Source of the DNA: Chlorokybus atmophyticus
Lineage: Eukaryota; Streptophyta; Chlorokybophyceae; Chlorokybales; Chlorokybaceae
Length of the DNA stretch: 58,410 nucleotides
Assembly: GCA_009103225.1 (NCBI GenBank)
Contig: RHPI01000003.1
Span: 114,609 to 173,018, forward strand
Direction: 5' to 3'
Shown here: one piece after another, positions 11,501 to 23,900 of the stretch
Position numbering within the stretch: position 1 is the first letter of the stretch
How the letters are laid out: every line of letters begins with the position of its first letter
The notes under the pieces: generated by a model
The model's input: the letters and a program-made list of their open reading frames with translations, nothing else
The model's database searches: none
What the model was told of the DNA's origin: nothing
Translations under genes and position numbers: made by a program

Positions 11501-11685
11501 ATGTCGAGGCTGGCTCGTACGATGCAGGCTCGGTGGATACTTCCAGTTCGTATGAGACAGCTACCTTTGACAGTGCTTCCTACGATGCGCCGTATGACAT
11601 GTCTGCGTGCGCGGACACATCCTCTTTTGACATGTCCTCGGTCGACACGTCCTCATTCGACTTTTCCTCCTTGGGCTGCAGTTGA
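8563..11685 (+). CDS. Uncharacterised zinc-module protein with a Trp-rich segment and Gln/Ser-Asp-rich tail
   Basis: Seven exons: 8563-8589, 8692-8986, 9136-9414, 9846-9996, 10468-11182, 11286-11354 and 11446-11685, all phase-consistent (591 aa). Three modules share the pattern CxxC-x4-(L/I)EF-..-PG-..-V-x-C-x2-C: residues ~6-36, ~93-121 (CSACKAQLEF..VSCWQC) and ~165-193 (CKTCQHVIEF..RCPRC). They recall LSD1-type zinc fingers. Residues ~245-275 read SPPPGHLWYNRLDGTWGFWG then PGLHLGGG, like the YWYD..SG.WG..LGG segment of plant extra-large G proteins; this similarity is from memory. Next come a Pro/Val-rich stretch, poly-Gln (~460-480) and an acidic Tyr/Ser/Asp tail with SSFDMSSVDTSSFD repeats. 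The ambiguous base at 8584 falls in what should be a Cys codon (NGC). TGTAA and AATAAA follow the stop at ~11740. Function unknown; nuclear or scaffold roles are guesses. Confidence 0.7.
9615..9661. repeat. Perfect 19-bp stem, 9-nt loop hairpin in intron 3
   Basis: CCATGGACGTGGGAATTAG at 9615-9633 is followed, after a 9-base loop, by its exact reverse complement at 9643-9661. It lies inside the 9415-9845 intron of the zinc-module gene. It could be a relic of a small inverted-repeat insertion or a transcribed hairpin. Confidence 0.9.
10080..10230. repeat. CA/CG-rich microsatellite in intron 4
   Basis: Impure CACACACACGCGC and GCACACAC runs fill much of the 9997-10467 intron. Similar impure GT/CA/GC tracts recur inside introns of the CD36-like and NMRAL1-like genes. 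This appears to be a general feature of introns here. Confidence 0.8.
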
Positions 11686-12175
11686 GGAGTCTGTGAGTGT
11701 GTCTCATAGCGGTGGCTGCACAGCAGCAACAAGTTGAATATGTAATAAAACACACATTCTAGGTGTTTGGTTGGCGCCTGAGATTGTCTGCCGATCCAGG
11801 GTGCTATGTAATGTTGTGTTTGATATACAGTGCTACTTCTTTGTCAGATGAGCAGGTATGATGCCAATGGTTGCAAGAGGTTACCAGTCAAAAATGCTAT
11901 GTGCTGCAGTACCATAGCAAGCACCATTGGTTTTGCACAGAACACTCATGATACATAGAGTCTGCAGGCAGTACCAACAATCTGTCTGCACGATACACAC
12001 ATACAAGTGTCCGGAGCACAACAAACACATTATGACAACCCGAGAACAGATGAGCATAAGCCAGAACTAGGCATATTGTGGCGCACGCGAGAGTGGCTGC
12101 AATGAACCTTGCATACCACCCACCCGTTTGACATGTTGGTCAGCATCCACGCGAATATTGAACCGCTTGTCGTTA
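11686..12175. other. Tail-to-tail intergenic space
   Basis: It separates the 3' ends of the zinc-module gene (+) and the fucosyltransferase gene (-). TATGTAATAAAAC at ~11740 offers polyadenylation signals for the plus gene. No open frame or RNA gene is convincing. Confidence 0.6.
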
Positions 12176-14811
12176 TCACGGAGCGGGTTTCCAGCGGTCT
12201 CTCTTGTCGCCCTCGTGCTCGACGCTGGACCCGCAGCGACCAACGGGCTGCGTCTGCGTGGTACGGTCCACCGCAGCGAGGTACTCCACCATGAACCGCC
12301 CCACATTTGACGAGTATGTCACCACCACGTGCTCCGCGTTCCTCAACACCTTACAGAACAGATTCCAAGCAGATTTAGAGTCGTTTATATTACAGCTGCA
12401 TGGGCTTGCATCTAACAAGTCACTATGGGAATGTACACATTGCGTTGAACATCTGTGGGTATTCTGACACAATGCAACTAGGCAAATCAACCTGCATATA
12501 CACAAGTTGTGGCAACCAACACACAGCGGAAGCTCAAACAAGTGGCGTGACGACTGTAGTTCTCACCAGCAACATCATGGCCAGGAAGTGCTGTTGGAAC
12601 CTCAGTCTTTCCAGTCCAGCGATGCGCTTGTGCCCGCCCCTGCGCTCCACCTCAGAGCGGTCCAGAAGGTCATTGTACAGCACTGAGACGTTGGCAGGGA
12701 AGCCATGGGCTGCTGGGTCCGCTGCTACCTGGAGAGGAGAGAACACCGTCGGGATATACACATCAAGATCAATGTGCGTACAACGGTGGTCAGAATATAC
12801 GCATCATTCGATGGTACCTCTTGAATGGTGGACTCGGCGTCGGACATGATGGCCACAGCCCCGTAGCTTGTGTTGCCTGCGGCGGAGGCATGTGCCAACA
12901 AAGCCGCCGCGAACTCGCTTAAAGGTCTGTACGAGTGCTCTGCGCGGAAGAACCTGTCTTCCCTTTTCTTGTCCGTTTGCCTGCTTGCGCCGTGTGCATA
13001 TCAGCTGGGCTGGTAAAGAGGGTGACCCAATAAACCCACCTGATGTGCACACCAGCTATGGGAGTCTTCCATTTCAACCGCAGCTTTGCCTTGATACGAG
13101 CTGCATGCAATCATGCCAATGTGAACACTTGCAAGGTTCAATGATTTGAACTGTGCTCATCAGGGCATGAGACACATACACATGACTGGTGGTGAATCAC
13201 AAACTGATGCCATCGGTGTTGTTGTTGTTCAAAGCTCTGCTACTGCTTGCAATATGGTACCTGCCAGGTAAAGGATTGCGTGGTCTGGCACGAAGAACCA
13301 TCGCGCGATGATGCTGTGAAGCATGAACTGGCGCTCAAGCGGACTCACCTGTTGCACGCATATTGGCACAATCACACAGGCATGCATGACTGCATGTATA
13401 CGACCTGCAGGATAAAAACCAATGCTGACCTGTAAGATGCTGCCGCCGCCAGAGGCATACACCCACCCGTTGGCCGTCATAGCATCCCACAACCAAGGGG
13501 CAAAGTCTGTTGTGCACACGTAGTCGTGATGCGGGAGCCCACGATGGTAGTTTGCAAGGAGGACGCGGGGTTGCGGGCTGCTTGGTCTTGGATCCGTTGC
13601 CGTCGGCAAAAACTGGCGGATCGGGTTCGGCCCTGACTCGCAACCCGCATCTACCTTGGTGATGTTGGATGTGTCAACCAATACATGCGCACTTGATGAG
13701 TTGGCAACACACGCACGCGCACACACTCGCGCACGCAGGTGCGTGTGCACATTCACAGACATGGCGCACCTCAACAGCTTGATCCAGCATGGACTGCGTG
13801 ATAGCGCAACCGCCAACACACGTGAAGAAGCAGCCATGGTACCTCCTCTCGCAGCCCTCGTAAGCCACTGCACACTTGCATTCAACCAACTGTTATACGT
13901 GCAGGTGATTGGCAACAATACCATACTGACTTTCAACAACCCCGCATGCATAGCAAGACATTCTCACCATTGTCGGGATCAGGCAGGGCGACGAGGGTGC
14001 GGTTGAGTGCGAGCGCGAGCACAAGCATCTTGCGCCACGAGTTGATGGAGGAGAATAGTCCCGTCCCGAACGGCTTCGCAATCAAGATGTTGGCCTGTTC
14101 GCAACCGCGAACAGGGTACTGCGTGGACTGCAGCAGTTTCAGCACCAAAGACTCCGCCTGCGCCGTCCATTTCAACTGCGGGGGAGAGGTGATGGGTTCC
14201 GGACCCACGCACTGAACCTGCAGAAGGGTTTCAATGAAGAGTTCTGCTATGGTTCGCAGTTGGCAGCTCTCTTGCAATCTCGCAAGATTTGCTAGTTGTG
14301 AACCAATTGTGCTCTTACTTAAGTGGACACCACCTTGCATGCAACACACAAAGACGCTACTTTAGTGTGTATGCAGCTTTCAACGCCGCAGCATTGAGAC
14401 GGCTGAAGGCACGTTACTACAGCTTTCTTGCTGGACCATGACAAGCATGCTGGCAGCATTGTGTAGCAACAGCAAGCTTAGAGTACCCAACCACGTTTTC
14501 AGAAGAAAGAGAGAAAGACTTGATTGAAACCCTAGCGCAAAACCGCCTCATGCCCACTAGCTACACACCTCATCCGGCCCAATGTCCGGGAAGGTCGGAT
14601 AACCTCCTGCTTCCTCCGCAGCCTCTGCAGCCGTCGCAGATGCCACGACCAAGAGCAAAAGCAATGCATGCCAGCCCCACCTGCTCAAGCATAACAACCC
14701 CGCCATCGCCGCCATCGACAATGACGTCGAGTATAACACCGTTGACATGCGCAAGCACATGTGCATGCTTGTGCTAATAGCGAGTTCAGGCGGGCTGCAC
14801 GTAGAGATCAT
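12176..14811 (-). CDS. GT23-type (FUT8-like) fucosyltransferase, type II membrane protein
   Basis: Nine exons: 14811-14569, 14217-13968, 13867-13770, 13654-13430, 13348-13261, 13100-13040, 12980-12818, 12728-12567 and 12349-12176, all phase-consistent (487 aa). The start at 14811 is the first ATG; in-frame ATGs at 14766, 14760 and 14748 are alternatives. A Leu/Val/Ala-rich signal anchor (HALLLLLVVASATAAEAA) begins the protein. The GT23/NodZ layout follows: SINSWRKMLVLALALNRTLVAL (donor-fold start), a Cys-rich CERRYHGCFFTC stretch, RQFMLHSIIARWFFVP, the signature VHIRQTDKK at ~residue 318, IMSDAEST, and EHVVVTYSSNVGRFMVEYL (compare FUT8 CTFSSQVCR). The family transfers GDP-fucose to N-glycan core or chitin-type sugars in the Golgi. 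The exact acceptor is unknown. The acceptor site at 13655 is weak. Confidence 0.78.
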
Positions 14812-15027
14812 CTAGGAACAATGTTTTTAGAAATCCAATTATGCTTATAGAAATCCAACGTACAGTGTAACAGTGGAGTTTGGACTGCTTTGACTGCCAT
14901 TTGATGACGGGAATCCCTATACCGAGAGTTCAACCCGCTGGTCTGGCATTGCCGCTAGCGGCGGCGGCGGTGGCGGTGGATGCAGTTTTGCGTCGTGGTT
15001 GTGGTGGTAGTGTAATTTGAGGTTGGG
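14812..15027. promoter_or_regulatory. Shared divergent promoter region
   Basis: Only 216 bp separate the start codons of the fucosyltransferase (-) and the NUFIP-like gene (+). Both promoters and both 5' UTRs must lie here or overlap. The right half carries a GGCGGCGGCGG tract and GTGGTTGTGGTGG. No TATA box is evident. Confidence 0.5.
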
Positions 15028-18004
15028 ATGGATCCGAGACGCCCGACAGGCGTGCCTGCCTGGCCTGGAGTGGTGCACATGGTGATGAACCCGGTCCCGC
15101 CGCCGTATGGCTACGGGCCGCCTCCTGGGGTGAGCTTGTGCTTGTGCTTTGTTTCCTGGCCTGATATTGGCTGGCCTGCACTCTTCGGTCCGTCAGCATG
15201 GCTTTTGCATTGTGTGACTGACTCTTGCTCAGGCTGGCTAGCAGCTGAGCTACGCGTCTGTGCGCATGCTCGATTGTGGTGTGGTGTGGTGTGGTGTGGT
15301 GTGGTGCGTGCCTCAGTCTGGCCTGCTTGTCTCAGGCGCCGCCGCCATCGATGTGGCCTGCAGCTGCTCCCATGCAGTATGGCGCACCGCCGCCTTCACC
15401 TCATCATCAACAGCACTGGCCACCCCCTTATGCTTACCAACATGGTTAGCCTTTTCTCTCTATACTCTGCGTAATTGATAAGAACAGCCACTCGACAACA
15501 ATCCTCCAGCATGCATTTTGTACGCAATTGTTTGCGCACAATATATATATGTATATGTATATTATAAAGCAGTCAAGCAATCTTCGTTACCTGTTGAAGT
15601 TGAGTCCATCTCCACCTTTGAATGTGCATATTTGTGCATGAACTGTGAGAAGCAAGCTTGGGGAGCTGCTCAGCACATGCGCGTGCGCAGGGAATGGGCA
15701 GCTTCAAGCGCAGTACACTCCCCCTCATCATCATCATCACCCTGGAGCATACGCTAGCCCGCGCTTCAACCAGCAGCAGCAGCAGTGGGGCCACCCCAGT
15801 CGGTCACCATCCATGTAAGCAGAAATAATACAACGACAATGTTATGTTTTCCAGAGTAGTGCAGCATTGTGTGCTTACGCGTTGCTTTGCAGGCCGCGTT
15901 TTGTGGATCCTATGGAGCACAAAGAGCACAAGTGTGAGCCCTGCCAGCGCACATTCGCTGGAAAAGCGCAGGTACAGCTCGAAAGAGGTTAACAATAGTA
16001 GTAGCGAGCCCTTCTCAGGCATGCATGTTGGTTCATTCTCTGACTCTGTGTGCCTGTTCAGTTCACAGCTCATGTGGCAACACACACAAAGTGCGGGCGT
16101 CAGGGCTGCACATTTGAGGCTTCAGGTACTGTAAGTGCACTTCTCTCGTGCATTTATGTATTGGCGACCTGCTTCTCTGTTGTGTTCATGTGGTGTTTGT
16201 TTGATGGTCTTTTCTATGCAGGAAAGATGCTAAAGGAGCATCAGCAATCGGCGCACATGTCACCAGCTGTAGCAGCAAAATGGAAGCAGGCATGTGTTGA
16301 GTTACTTACCAATGCAACTGCATGGTCATGCCAACACTTACTGTCTTGCTTCTCAGGTGTGGGATGAGAATCGCGATGAGATTGAGCGCTGGCGAGCAGA
16401 GAGAAAGCGCTCGTTCCCAACGCGCGACAACGTCGAGCGCAAGCGCAAACAAGCCGATGAACGGACCGCTACGGGAGCTATAGATGTTGACGCGGTTGAT
16501 CGCCGCAAGGTACACAATGGTGTCGCATTGGTTCTTACCACCTTGTGAATGTTGTTGCAAAGGACACGTGGAAAGCAACTCTTTACTCGCAGCGGTTGAG
16601 AGAGATACTGGCGCAACAAAGGCGCTTAGGCCTGCCGGTTGCAGAGATCGCACCGCATTTGCTTCGTGATCCAGTCAATCGTCCGCGACCTTACAATGTA
16701 AGCCTTAGTGCGTTGCATTGTTTCCTGCTTAGTTTCCGTAGTATGAATATTCAAGCTGGGTCATATGGCCGACAGTTGTCTGTATGCTTGCAGCCAAGGT
16801 CACAGCAACATGGGCACCCAAACAAGACACAACCAACACCACAACAGACTGCAACTGCAGTTGAGGGTGAGGACAGGACAAGTTGATTGTGTTGATGTGT
16901 GCACGATCTGAGCCAGCCTTGCAACTCACAGCAAGGGATCGAGATGCATCCGCTGCATCACCCATGGCTTCAGGCGTTGCACACGCACCAATGCAAGGGA
17001 CTGCACAATTGACTGGTGACATGGCGCAAAGAGATTCTCAGCAAGGTCCTGAAGGTGCTGCTGTCCCTAATCATGCACACTTGGATGAACCGGACGCCAA
17101 GCGCAAGCGAAATGACAGCAATGGCAATGTGAGCGGGTGACTTTGGTATCGCTTCTATGTGTGGAAGAGCAATTGACATGGCCATCTGGACTGCAGGCTG
17201 ACATGCCAGCAATGAGCGTAGCAGAGCCTATGGAGCGCCCTGCACAGTTGGCTGATGGTAAGCAAGCCTGCACAACCCACTCAGATGGGCATTTGCTTTG
17301 TGTGTTGTTTTCCCCTTTTATGTTTCGTTAGGTTTGGGTTGCCATGAGTTTCAGTTCATGAATTCTCGTTCAAGGTTTGTTGTGTCATGGTATGCAACTT
17401 GTGCACAGGTACAACAGGTCCCGCATCTACGACGGCTCCAAGGCGAAGGAAGCCCTGCTATTATTTTGCGCAAGGCCGCTGCCGCAAGGGCAACAACTGC
17501 ACATTTGCACATGATACAGCCTCAAATCAACAAAACACATCGAGCAAGTCTGTGGAGAAAGGGCCAGCACGCAACAACCGGCCACACAACCCGACACAAC
17601 GCAAACGCGACCCCACCCTGCTGGAGAAGCTGCTCGCACGGGAGATACGGCTGGAGAATAGCCGCCTGCTGCAGGCGTTCCGCTTCCTCGTGCTTAACAA
17701 CTTCTTCGGAGAAGACAAACCGCTTGTGTTCCCTCAAACACTTGCCGAGGCTGAGGCTGATGCCCGCACAGCCGATTTGGCTGAGTTGCGTAAGCTTGTG
17801 CAAGAGGCCGAGCGTGACGGCAACATGATTGACCTGAGTGATGGCGAGGAGGACGTGCCTAAACAGGGGTTATCCCGCGTGCCATCGCTATTCAAGCAAC
17901 CTGGAGGTGCTCGTTGTGGTGTCGAGAGTGGGAATGGTGCTGACCAGCAGGCGCATGTTGGCGTTGTGCACTGCCTTGATGGCAGAACGTCATTGGTGGA
18001 TTGA
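15028..18004 (+). CDS. NUFIP1-like snoRNP assembly factor with C2H2 and C-terminal CCCH zinc fingers
   Basis: Twelve exons: 15028-15129, 15336-15444, 15691-15814, 15893-15971, 16062-16125, 16222-16289, 16357-16509, 16563-16697, 16794-16866, 16932-17128, 17197-17257 and 17409-18004, giving exactly 586 aa. The N-terminus is Pro/Gln/His-rich. A C2H2-like region (HKCEPCQRTF..HVATHTKCGRQGC..HQQSAH) spans residues ~125-175. The family hallmark follows: DEIERWRAERKRSFPTRDN at ~190, like NUFIP1/Rsa1 (IxxWRxERRKxxPTxxN). Residues ~403-421 form a CCCH finger (CYYFAQGRCRKGNNCTFAH, C-x7-C-x5-C-x3-H). A helical region (LLEKLLAREIRLENSRLL) comes after it. NUFIP1 binds NHP2L1/15.5K and helps assemble box C/D snoRNPs in the nucleus. 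The intron after 16289 needs a GC donor (AAGCAG|GCATGT), because the nearby GT alternative creates a stop. Confidence 0.85.
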
Positions 18005-20963
18005 TGCTGATGTTTGCTTGGCACGCGACTTGAGGGTTATGTATGATGTCAGTGGTGTACAGCAGTGTGCACGTCGGTTCGCATGCTTTCGCATGTTGTG
18101 GTGTGTCATTTGACTTCGCGGTGAGTGTGTCAGGTGTTCTTTAGCTTGTAGGAGAGCCAAAGTTGTTTTGCTTCAAATCGGCCACACCACTTCCATGTCT
18201 TATTTTGAAATTGAGGATGCCATAGCCTACCAGGATTAGGGTGAAGATAGCTAGGCGTGTTGGTACTGTAAATCAAGGTTGCTTGTGCTGGGGTATGGTG
18301 CTATGGCTGTTGCATGGAGACATTGCAACTGTCCATTAGACTGGAGTTGACAAAAGCATCTTAAGAGCTTTAGCCACAAGAGAGTGCTTGCGCGAAGAGC
18401 AGGTTGGGTTTTATAGCATTGTCACACGAGTTTAGTCTGTAACGTCCGCCAAAATGGCAAGAAGTGCATACCTTTCGGTTGGCCCTCATCACTGCAGGCA
18501 ACGGAGATGGTTGATAGTTACTGCTGATGTTTATTTCTGCTGTACAATTCTCCCTGCCATTGCCAAGTTTTGTCAGCACAGCTTCTTGACGTGCTCAAGC
18601 TTGCATGCCCATACCTTGCATTGAAATGTTATACTTTGTGGTTAGTGTACACAAACAGCAAGATATCGATAGCAGACGCAATTTTGGCAGCAAGCAGTGG
18701 GCTGATGGGAGCCTCGAAAGTCTGGCAACACAAGAGAGCATGCTAGCCTTGAGTATAGCAAGGTAATTGAGGCAGGCAAGCAAGGTGTCAGAGGCAGTGC
18801 TGACTGCGATTTGCATGGTTGCAAACATGCCGTGGCACTGGCGGGGAGGGCAGGAGCCTAGATTACAGCACAGCACAACACACAACCACTCATATGTTAC
18901 TTGTCCTACCAACGCCCAAGCTTTGGCTTAACTCCCTGCCTTGTATCTTCAGATCGGTTAATTCAGCCATTGCTAGCTGCTAATTGTCTGCCTCACTACC
19001 ATCGCATTGCGCAGCACATAGCAGCACTTAGGGTAACGAGTAGGTGGCCTCTGGTGTAATGTGAATTGCTTCTGTTTGTGGTGCCTACTCTGCTGACCAT
19101 GCTATGCCTGGATATGCACGCATGCTTGAGCATGCTTCAACTACAAAGGGATACCTCACACTACGAAGTAGACTATTGTAATGAAAGCGTTCGCATTACA
19201 AGGCACGCTGAATGAATTATCTACGGTGTTAGTGCGGCTGATGTAATGAGTATGAATGCAGTATGAAGTAACATTTTTGGATACCCTAATAGGCCATTTT
19301 GAGTTGAAATGGCCTGCTAGGGTATGCAAATTTTTGACTTGCAATATCAGCGGTTCCTTCCAGTGCACAAAACATAATTGCGCAATGTTCAAGGTTGCAC
19401 TATAATGTAGTACAACCATAATAGCACTAAGCTTATAAAGTGATGATGACAATACATACTTTGTTGGCACAAGCAAACTCCGCCATGCCACATGTACAAT
19501 GTAAAGTCGTCTCAGTGTCTTTGTTTGGGTATATATAATCGCATAAAACACAAACACTCCAAGCTTACGAACGTGATATTTCATACAAACATGCATGCGG
19601 GGGGGTGACGTGTGAGGCGGCAGTCCATAAAGCACTGCACATCTATATATATTTATATAAAAACTCACATCACCGCACTTGCCTTGCCGTTCCGTGCTCT
19701 TGACAATACTGCTGCTCCGCTTTCTAAAAATTCACCATTGTCTCCTGCCTGTGATTCACAGGTTGGTTAAGCTGTTCAGGCTGATGCTGCCTTCAGCTGA
19801 TGCATCACACTTGCATATCACATAGTGCACTTGGTGTGGTGTAGAGTAGATACATGCCCCGGGTGTAACAATTGTTCGCTTGCTTTGGTGTGCCTAGTCC
19901 TTGTGTGCAGTGTGTTTGCGCATTGAGCATGTGTCACCTTGATGTATACCCAACAAGTACACAGCCGCTGTGCGGATGGTGACCAACACTGCCAGTGATG
20001 CATGCATGCATGACTAACAGGGGGGCAGTAGTAGAGATAGAGTAGCAATGTACTTAACCCGGTGGTCGTGCATGCTGCATGGAGGTGTTGCTGTGTCAAC
20101 CAATGGACCCGTTGGTATACCATATGGAGGTGCGTGGGGTGTGTTGCATATCATGCATGATTTGAAATGCATGTTGAGAAAAATTCGTGCTCATCGTATA
20201 CATGCAGGTGCGTGTTGTTGACTACGCAGTATATGCTGTGGCACTGCATGGTTGTAACAATCTCACATTTATCCTATACACTACGCACAGCAATCCTATA
20301 CACTACGCACAGCAACGATTGTTGGTACATTAAGGAAAAAAAAGTGGGCAAAGCAAGGTTAGTTGCTACAGATCCTTGAGCATATGTCCAAGGTAATGCG
20401 GACATTAGTGTAGAAAATATGCAATGCTGTGCATGTGTACCTACAACGCACAATTCTCATCCAAAGTATACAAGACACATTTGTGCCAATTCCAGGGTCA
20501 CACAGACAATGCTGAGCGACCACAATCATAGACCTCAACGTGCGACATGCTGATGACAGCACACATTTGGACAGCACAACTGAACTCTCCCATGCCTCAT
20601 CTCATGCCATGCCTTGTGCCAAGCATGTGCAGTTAAACTCCGCAAATGTGTTTACATACAGATTTCAGTCACCTCAATATGTTTGCCCGAGTACAACCAC
20701 CCCACAAAAGCAGTCCGAGCATTCAGACATGATATATCATATACCAATATGCACAACAGCAAGGCTAGCCTTTTCCAGGCGCTCAAGCGTATGCCGACAA
20801 AAAACTGATACTAGACTACAACTACACCGCAAGGCGCCATAAAAATACACAACGCAACCAGGATAAGCGCAGCTGACTAGTTGTCTGCCGGCACTGTACA
20901 GGTCCAGTCTATATGACCCAGAAACAAATAAATCTACTAGAAGCGGGAGAGAAGGCTCCGCTG
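18005..20963. other. Long convergent intergenic region
   Basis: Nearly 3 kb lie between the 3' ends of the NUFIP-like (+) and ELF3-like (-) genes. The longest minus frame (19156-19668) begins at GTG, has no introns or family motif and is AT-rich, so I do not call it. No tRNA, snoRNA C/D boxes or transposon ends are evident. One tandem duplication is listed separately. Confidence 0.5.
20272..20315. repeat. Perfect 22-bp tandem duplication
   Basis: Two head-to-tail identical 22-mers (each starting TCCTATACAC) occupy 20272-20293 and 20294-20315. They look like a recent slippage or replication-repair duplication. Confidence 0.9.
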
Positions 20964-23900
20964 TCACCTATCCTGACTTTGCTGCAGCTGCAGCAGGATG
21001 TCTGCAGCCGAATCTTGAGCAATCCCCTTAGCTCGATGCACTGAACGCAGGCTCCCACGCTCGCCATCACCCGATATGCGCCTACGCTCGGCCTTCTGCA
21101 ATGCTGCATGGGTGGAGTCACCGCGCAGGCCACTTTCAGACGGTTCCATTACTGGACCCTGATCTGGATACGCGTTTATGATGTTGTCTGCAATGCTCTT
21201 GCCATGCATGCGGAAATGCGTTGGCACGCGGTCCAAGTGCGTCGGCATGTGGCGATCAGGTACAATGTGCGCAGAATCTGTGATACAACAGAAAATCGTT
21301 CAGCAACCAGAGCGAGCAGGACTGGGCAACCTAGCACACAATACTCTTCACTCACCAGAATACGATGGTCTCGAGTCAATGGATAGAGAGGCCGACGCAC
21401 TGGTTGAAGGCACGACAGGAGGATGAACGTTGTTGAGATGCAACTGAGGCTTCTGCTTGTACATGCGAACAGGAGTCTCAATCATAGGTTGCTGGTACAA
21501 CAACATAGGCGCAGCTGGGGCCGCCATCATCTGCTTATGCTGCTGTTGGTGCGACCTCAGCGGGGCCGGTAGGCCCATCTGATGCATGCCTTCGGACTTA
21601 TCATCCTTATCGTTCACTTCCCTCGGCTTTTCAACACCTGCTAGATACATACAACCAGTTGCATCAGATACCAGACCTCGGAACAGGCAATGGACTGCTG
21701 ACTGCAGTGCAAAGCATACATACCAGTTATGCGGGCAATGCCCTCGCTAGGAGTGTCATTGATACGCTTGGTTGGTCGTGATCTCTCACGCCAATCCTGC
21801 ATGGTGGACTACACAGTCAATACTTTGTATGCTCTCCTTTATATATAACGGCAACCAGTCCACAACAAACTAGGAGATTCACTCACCGCGCGCAGCTGAC
21901 TCTCACTAGGCAGAACTGGCGTCTTTGAAGAGCTGATTACACCTGGCGCATGTCTCACAGCTGTAGGTGCTGGAGAACCCTTGGCGCCTCCTTCTGAAGA
22001 GCTGCTACTCCTGTGCCGCTTGCTCACGCTGGCGCGCTGCGCAGAGCCCTGCGCGGTGGTTGGATCGCGGGAAGTTGGCGACTTGAGCGCAGGCTGGAAA
22101 GCAGAGTTCTGAGGGTGCGGAGACAGCTGCCGGTGCGAGGATGTGGAAGCTTGCATTGCGCCCAGCAACGGAGGCGAACGCGCATTCAGGTGCGGATGGG
22201 TAACACGCGGTGGAGAAGGCATTCGTTGCATCTGCTGCACTTGCCGCTCATAGGCTTGCATCTGTGCCGCCTGCTGCGCGTGAGCCATGCTTGATTGCAT
22301 GTGCAGCGGAGGCTGCATCTGTGGCGCCAGAAAACTGGGATGCACAGCTTGGGCTGCCTGTAGATCAGCTGAGTTATACCCCAATGGCTGGGCAGGGTTG
22401 CTGTTGCTGCGCGCTGCTGGCATCAGCTGCTTCCCGGTCAGGACCTGCTGGCGCTGTGTGCTGCCAGACATTTCCTTGCCGGCCTCAATGTAAGAGTCTG
22501 CAGAGGGAGCCTGCATAGGCTCTTGTGAGGCTGAGCCAGACACACCCATCCCGGCACCACTGAAGCGAGCCGCAGGCTCGGCAGCACTAGGGCCCCACCA
22601 GTCTTGAGGGGGAAGACTTGAGCCATAATGATGGGCATACCATGCTGCCATCGACATCTGGTCAACAGGCAACTGCCTTCCTCCGTACGGCAGGACTGAT
22701 CTGGGTGGCGCGCGAGAAGCAGACCTAGGGTACACCCACTGGGGCTGCTGAGAAGATGAATATAGTGCAGGCTGGGGCGGCACTGCTGGTGGGTACAAGG
22801 CCGCAGCAGGAGGGGGGCGCCAGTAGCCCTGTGGAAAGTTGGGTTGTGCGCCGTATGCGGGCAGCGCAGAGGCATATGGCGCAGCAGATTGTCCAGCAGC
22901 CGCTTGGCTCGGTACTGGATGTGCAGACCCCGATGGCACACGTGAAGGTGCCTCAGCCAGCTGACATGCTGGAACATGGCGCTGCCGGGCACTGAGAGCT
23001 CGCAAAGACAGGGCAATCTGTTGTTGCATCTGAGGAAAAGGACACACCACAAGTCAGAACAGTAAACCCTGAAGCAGCATTCATGCTTTTAACGTAAGCG
23101 AAGCCAGCACCAGCCAGAAAAGACTTACATCAATAGCCTCATGAAGCTCCTTCAGCTGCTCAACAAAGGAGTGCTGCTGGCGAATCATGATCTGCTGCAA
23201 TTTCAGGAACTTGGCCGCCCCAAGCACAGCCATGACAGTCACAGGGGCAACTTCACCACGCTCGAGAGACGAAGCAGAGTCTGCTTCTGAGCGCCACTGC
23301 TTGCCAAGCTTTGCGTTGACAGTTGCCAAGCCAGCAGCACCGGTACCAGCAGCAGCCGCGGCACCAGTATTGCTGCCACCACTGCCACCACCACTGCCAT
23401 TGGCATTGTTGCCACTGCCACTGCCATTGCCGTTCTCACCTGCGCATGCAATACCACTGTCAGAACTGAGCTTCACAGAATAGAGGCCAACATGAAAGCA
23501 ACAGTTTGCTGACCTCCACTTCCACCACCGCTACCGCCGCCACTGCCACCACCACCTGAGCCACGACCACTGCCACCACCACTACCACCGCTGTTGCCGC
23601 CTTCCAGTGCATGGCCGTCACCACTGCCCTCAGCACTGCCGTCCGGACTTTCGGTACCATCCGGGCTGCTTTCAGGAATGAGCTCCGTCACCACAGTGCC
23701 ATCACCACTGCCGCCACTGCCACTGCCATTTCCATTGGTGACCTGCACTTCGGCGTTGCTCACGCCGCTGCCACTACCATCACCACTACCTTCGTTGTCG
23801 CCACTCTGACCACTCTCGCTTTGCACAACAGGCATGTCGATATCATTTGAAATGCCGGCTTGGCCACTCTCACTGTTGTTGGAACTGCCACCAATGTCCA

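Noticed and set aside
19156-19668. 170-codon minus-strand frame in the convergent spacer
   Set aside because: Starts at GTG, AT-rich, no motif, no splice sites; likely chance.
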